The notes under the pieces: generated by a model
The model's input: only the letters and a program-made list of their open reading frames with translations
The model's database searches: none
What the model was told of the DNA's origin: nothing
Shown: positions 59,995 to 64,000 of the stretch, piece after piece
How positions within the stretch are numbered: the stretch's first letter is position 1
Layout of the letters: each line of letters begins with the position of its first letter
Position numbers and translations under genes: made by a program
Assembly: GCA_035578905.1 (NCBI GenBank)
Contig: JAQJVL010000004.1
Coordinates: forward strand, 5,065,582-5,129,581
Source: Stictocephala bisonia
Lineage: Eukaryota > Arthropoda > Insecta > Hemiptera > Membracidae
Direction of reading: 5' to 3'
DNA length: 64,000 bases

Positions 59995-60719
59995 TTATTT
60001 GTATATATATTTTTGGTGCAGTTTTATTCATTCAACATTTGAATTAAAAAATAAGGCATAACACTTTTTTTTTAAGTTGGTTTCTTTAACGTTATATTAT
60101 ATCAAAGGTAATAAAATATGTAATGAAAATAAAAACTATATAGAAATGAGTAAACTTTACAATACTAGAGTAAAACATATCTGGATTTTTTACTATAAAA
60201 TTCTTGTGAAAGTTTATTTCCTAAAAGTCTTTAATATATACAATGTCAACAACCAAATAAACAAACCAGGAACTGCTATATCAGATCAGCACTCATTACT
60301 CGTACCCGCCACTGCCTTACGAATATCGCAAGTTTCTAAAACGTGTATACAATTAAAAAAATTAAAACAAACTAAATAAATATGTTATATTATAACAGTG
60401 CATTTCATTTCAAATACAATGTTATGAGTTTCATCAAAATGTAATAGAAAATTACTTTGTAATACGCAAAATAGACATGAGGCTATTGTAACAGGTCCAC
60501 CAAATTGACGATTAAATTAATTAAATAAAATAAAATATAAATTAGTTTAATGAAGAAATAGATACATTTAATTAAAACAAATACTGAACATTCAAATAGT
60601 ATTCGGAAATCATTGTAAATTAATAGCCAAAAAATATAGAGAATTGGGCAGGCATATTCCATGGCAGTCCTCCGAGACGTAAACAAAATTCCGATCATTG
60701 TTGTCAAGACAGATAACAG
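59995..60719. other. Unassigned AT-rich spacer
   Basis: Open frames of 74-100 codons are low-complexity AT-rich by-products. No element ends are seen. Confidence 0.45.
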
Positions 60720-61000
60720 ACCTGTTCAGTCTGGTGTCGTATGGGACGAGTCGATCTGGGGGGGTGTCAGTGTGACACAATGTAACAGTCGAGTCCAATG
60801 TAGATGGGAGACGTTATTAGTTGACGGAAGGATCGCTAGAAGCAGCACCAATCAGAGCAAAAAGTGCATGGCAAAGCCGGAAGTTAGCCTCGAACCCAAA
60901 GCCCTCGCTTGTAACGGACTGGCAACCCACGCTAGCATCTCCAACGACTCTTTCACTCCAAGCCAGACTCATGTAGCATCAACATCTACGTTGTTACCGC
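60720..61000 (-). mobile_element. Possible tRNA-related SINE
   Basis: On the minus strand GTTACAAGCGAGGGCTTTGG is followed by GGTTCGAGGC (near 60890-60905), a Pol III B-box-like word in the context seen in tRNA-derived SINEs; GATGCTAGCGTGGG upstream could be a decayed A box. The block is clearly GC-richer than its flanks. A 117-codon plus frame (60661-61014) runs through it without a known domain. SINE is the better guess, but it is weak. Confidence 0.35.
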
Positions 61001-61469
61001 GGGTGACCGCTTGAGCTTAAAACCGAATAATATAAAAATTGTAGTGATCGAGAATTAAATCAAGATTAGTTTTTCCAATTTAACCGCAATAAAGTAAATA
61101 AATATATGATGTCCAAGTGAGAATCGTCTTTATGTACTTTAAATTGAAACTGAAGACCACGAGGGGCTACAGACAAAGAAACTTAAAGATAAGTTCTAGT
61201 TTGTAATTAAGTTAAATATGTTTCTAGTAATCAGTATCAAGTAAATAACTGTCATTTTTGTAATATTTAAATTCATATATAAATATAAAGTAAAAGAATG
61301 TAATAAATTGACTTTTTAAATCTAGAGTTTTAATTATTGTAATTTACAGCCTCACCGATTTACCCATAAAAAATGACCCTGAGATACTGTAAATAAAATT
61401 AATTTGAATAATATTTTATCAAATTAATAAAGAACTTAATCTAATGTAACTCATTCAGAAGGAGAGCAA

Positions 61470-61580
61470 GTTACACTATATATAGGCGCTTGGAGTTCGA
61501 TGCTCCCACGGAGCTTAGGCTTTTGTCGTTCTACTGAGACACATCGCTTAGCTATATATAGGCTTCTGGCATTCAAAGGG
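61470..61580. mobile_element. TTAA-type element right end
   Basis: GGCATTCAAAGGG ends at 61580 right before TTAA. The word CTATATATAGGC occurs twice inside, at 61478 and 61552. In reverse complement the end reads CCCTTTGAATGCC, like the other TTAA elements here. The left end was not found. Confidence 0.45.
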
Positions 61581-61913
61581 TTAAAATCCATTCTTCTGCT
61601 CAAATTTGTATAATTCTTTTTTTTATACCTTCTGAATGTAAAGTCAATTAATGTGTGAAGTGAATAAAACGAGTAAAAGTTTGTACTTCTGGTGTGACAA
61701 GGAAATACTTACGAGTAAGTAAATAAAATAAGTAATAGCTAAATACTCTTAGTAATTACCAGTCAATATAAAGTATTTGCTTAGAAATGAGTTGAATAAA
61801 AGAAGTGAATTATCACAAGGAAAAGTATTTTTACTTGTGGATTTGCAAGTCTGCCCAGACCTCTGCTAACACCTTTTACTAAAATGTCATTGCAAATATT
61901 TAAATATATTGTA

Positions 61914-62526
61914 AAAAACTTCCGATTTTCCGAGACAGTCGGGACCGGAACTGACTTTTATATGAAAATTTTTTTTTTTTTTCGGTTAATTTGTTATAAT
62001 TTGATTGTGTAGTACATGTACTATAATACGTGAGTCACGTAACAATGCAATACAGCAATAAGTAACTGGTTAGCTACTGTACTTTTGAAAGAGCAGATAC
62101 AGCATTCAATTTTGTTGCTTACTGTCCGACCTTACGTTCAGTTTTAGCGCGGAGTGTAACGTGTTAGTGGAGCGTACACTACTTATAAGAAATATATTTT
62201 TAGACTCGTGAATAAAGTTCATTTATAATTGTTTAACTTTATATTTAGTACATTTTGTTCATTTACCTTCCATTTAAGGTATAGATAAATAACTGAATTT
62301 TGCAACTTCACTGTAGTGAAATGTTATTACGTTGCATTCTTATTGTTATCAGTTTTATTTTGTGTTCTATAACCCAAAGCAATGATTGTTTAAACAGCAT
62401 TAGTGTTAATTCTTAGTAAAATGCACTGAAGTACTTAAGTTATACAAAAATTAGCGTTTTTATTACAATTCCCTACTATCCAACGTCATCATGGCCCATG
62501 TACGTCGGTTAAGCAAGGTTCTACTG
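61914..62526. mobile_element. Tigger-like MITE nested in the Harbinger-like element
   Basis: The right end, read on the minus strand, is CAGTAGAACCTTGCTTAACC, followed outward by TA (62527-62528). The left end near 61914 reads AAAACTTCCGATTTTCCGAG and GACAGTCGGGACC, a decayed form of the same terminus type (compare 43853). About 613 bp, no transposase. It interrupts the 3' end of the Myb/SANT frame. Confidence 0.6.
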
Positions 62527-62918
62527 TACTTGTGCCAGGTAAATTCAAGCCCATTCCGACAGTTGCACATCCACGGATGTTAGAATAGGTTGGATTTTTG
62601 TCTTTCTGGGAAATCTGAAGAAAGTCTTTTTCCCATGCCACTAATTTTATTGGTAGTTTTCCAGAAGTGTTAACGTCAGTTTTTTTTACGTATAATTTAA
62701 TGTTGATCAGCTGCTTCTTCAGTTGTGCCACTGAAACTACTTTTCCCGTTTTCACTTTGAAAGCATTTTTTTATTTCTAGCCATGCTTTGTCCATTTCAG
62801 CGAGTAAAATAGATTTTTCCAAAACTACTGGGTAGTCCTTTATCAATGTGGTAAGCACCAGTCGGCAGTCGGTAACCTCTGGAACATCCAGAGGTGGGTA
62901 GGCACTAGACATCATCAC
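62527..62918 (-). pseudogene. Myb/SANT-like (MADF/zeste-like) DNA-binding protein, broken
   Basis: The minus frame starts MMMSSAYPPLDVPEVTDCRL, then LIKDYPVVLEKSILLAEMDK and AWLEIK. A one-base shift in a run of seven A (62764-62770) then moves to the frame VVSVAQLKKQLINIKLYVKK, TDVNTSGKLPIKLVAWEKDF. The pattern L..YPVVLEKS...AW..I...F....V...QL...+.N+K...KK.TD...TG...I+L..WEK is that of the Myb/SANT-like DNA-binding proteins encoded by Harbinger-type elements and related host genes. The end of the frame has been replaced by the terminal repeat of the MITE at 61914-62526. In Harbinger elements the Myb protein helps bring the transposase to the DNA ends. Confidence 0.7.
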
Positions 62919-63245
62919 TCAATCACTACTCAGATAGAAAAAGAACGTGTGAACAGTGAACACTGCGTTTACTGTTTGGTAACTGAGCGATGAGCGTGTA
63001 AGTGAGGGTAAGTGTCGCACAAACGGATGTTAGACTGTTATGACCTGTGGTGTTTCAAAAGTATTTACTTGGTTCTACGAAGTTGCAAGTATTTACTCGC
63101 AAGTATTTCCCTAGTAATTCCTCGTCAACGTTAAGTAAAAGGTTATAAGTTATTGACTGTTTCATTCACTTGGTTGACAAGCTTTTACTTTACTCGTGAG
63201 AAAATACTTCAAGCTTTTACTAGGTTTTTATTCACTTCACCCAAT

Positions 63246-64000
63246 ATGGGTTTCTAAAAATAAATTTTGACATACCCCTAAATAATCCCATTGCCAGGAG
63301 AGGGGTTGACATTTTTTATCTATATAATAAACTCTGAAGATGGTCATATAAACACACTCCCTTAAGTAAACCACTTTACCTCCATTTATAAAATCATTTT
63401 AGGGAAATGGGACTTTCAAGACACACTGCATTAACTAAGCAATCTTAAATAATTCACACTTCATAAATATAAATAACATTAATCAAAGCAAGAAAAGTTA
63501 TCACAGATTTTTACACCTAATAGTTTGTATAGATGAGCTTATATATACTGAATTGAGTCAAGGGCATCTGAATAAAAATAAAATAATAATAGCTGTATTG
63601 ACCATCAGCAACATAAAAAAATATATTCCAACACCATCAAATGACAAATAAACTAACTTAATTTAATACACTTAACACAGAACACATTAGAAAGGAAGTG
63701 TGTGCCGAATTAACAACTCATATTTTGCAGAAACCCTGCAGACAACAACATTAGCTACTCAAGGGTTAACTGACACCTGATATGTTTTTGAAGGATTGTT
63801 GTCATGTTCCAATTCAGTATTCATAAGGGCTTCCTGAATTAGAGATAAATGCAATACACTCTAACATTAATTTTTGTTGTAATGGAAAGTGGCTCAAGTA
63901 CAAACATTTTACTCTTTAATATATTTTACTGGCTCACTTTTGAGTTAAAACGGAATTTAAATTGAACCAACTTTTTCAGTATTTATTACTATACTAATAA
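63246..64000. other. Unassigned AT-rich end of window
   Basis: AAGGGTTAAC near 63761 on the plus strand resembles a TTAA-type element end without partner. Nothing else is recognisable. Confidence 0.4.

Larger units (their letters stand above)
61653..63242 (-). mobile_element. PIF/Harbinger-like element coding for a Myb/SANT-type protein
   Basis: The left end GTGTGAAGTGAATAAAA (61653) mirrors the right end (reverse complement GGGTGAAGTGAATAAAA, to 63242). AAT flanks both sides (61650-61652 and 63243-63245), a 3-bp duplication as in PIF/Harbinger. Both subterminal regions are crowded with AGTAAAAG, AAGTATTTAC and CGAGTAAA words in both senses, likely transposase binding sites. It carries a Myb/SANT-like gene but no DDE transposase. 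A Tigger-like MITE (61914-62526) has inserted into it. Confidence 0.6.

Noticed and set aside
60661..61014. 117-codon protein-coding gene on the plus strand
   Set aside because: No known domain, no splice borders, and the block has SINE-like Pol III words on the other strand.
56246..64000. RRM exons of SF2
   Set aside because: I looked on the minus strand for RNP1/RNP2 words and the linker before GETSYIRV and found none. The region holds MITEs instead.

Overview
The window looks like a stretch of a large, AT-rich, transposon-packed arthropod genome, most likely an insect. The reasons are short exons with GT-AG borders, hAT, Tigger/pogo, mariner, piggyBac-like and CR1/Jockey-like relics, a tRNA-derived SINE, several minisatellites, and no operons or bacterial gene layout. 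The exact order cannot be read from the sequence.

Host genes are sparse. The only one I can name is the last coding exon of the splicing factor SF2/SRSF1 on the minus strand (55925-56107). Its upstream RRM exons are not visible up to 64000. Three minus-strand segments with good splice borders (33942-34041, 31256-31411, 25742-25917) may be exons of one or two other genes, which I cannot identify securely.

Layout: 0.4-5.2 kb is a LINE split by a decayed ZMYM1-type hAT element. 5.8-9.2 kb holds MITEs and a Tigger end. 9.6-13.4 kb is a nested composite: a minus-strand pogo/Tigger transposase with two nonsense codons, flanked by both direct and inverted repeats and abutting the 3' end of a plus-strand Tigger. 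16.5-20.4 kb has a small minisatellite and a ~130-bp tandem repeat split by an almost intact hAT transposon (17278-19944) with a perfect 8-bp target duplication. 24.9-25.6 kb is a MITE with a long internal hairpin. 29.6-30.6 kb is a fold-back mariner made of two opposed 5' halves. 34.5-36.5 kb is a 36-bp minisatellite with an AABB higher-order pattern. 37.5-39.8 kb is a decayed IS630/Tc1-group transposase whose second D and final E are about 82 residues apart (DD82E/Sailor type). 41-43.2 kb holds a LINE and a mariner 3' fragment. 45.7-47.7 kb holds two more tandem arrays (~90/180 bp and 56 bp) and a SINE. 56-63.2 kb, upstream of the SF2 exon, is full of TTAA-type and other MITEs, a LINE endonuclease relic, and a PIF/Harbinger-like element coding for a Myb/SANT-type protein that is itself split by a Tigger-like MITE.

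No gene here works with another as a pathway. The window records layered insertions: LINE < hAT, satellite < hAT, Harbinger-like < Tigger MITE, TTAA element around LINE. No CRISPR array, rRNA or bacterial feature was seen. Coordinates of element ends are read by eye; they are exact only where a target duplication is quoted.
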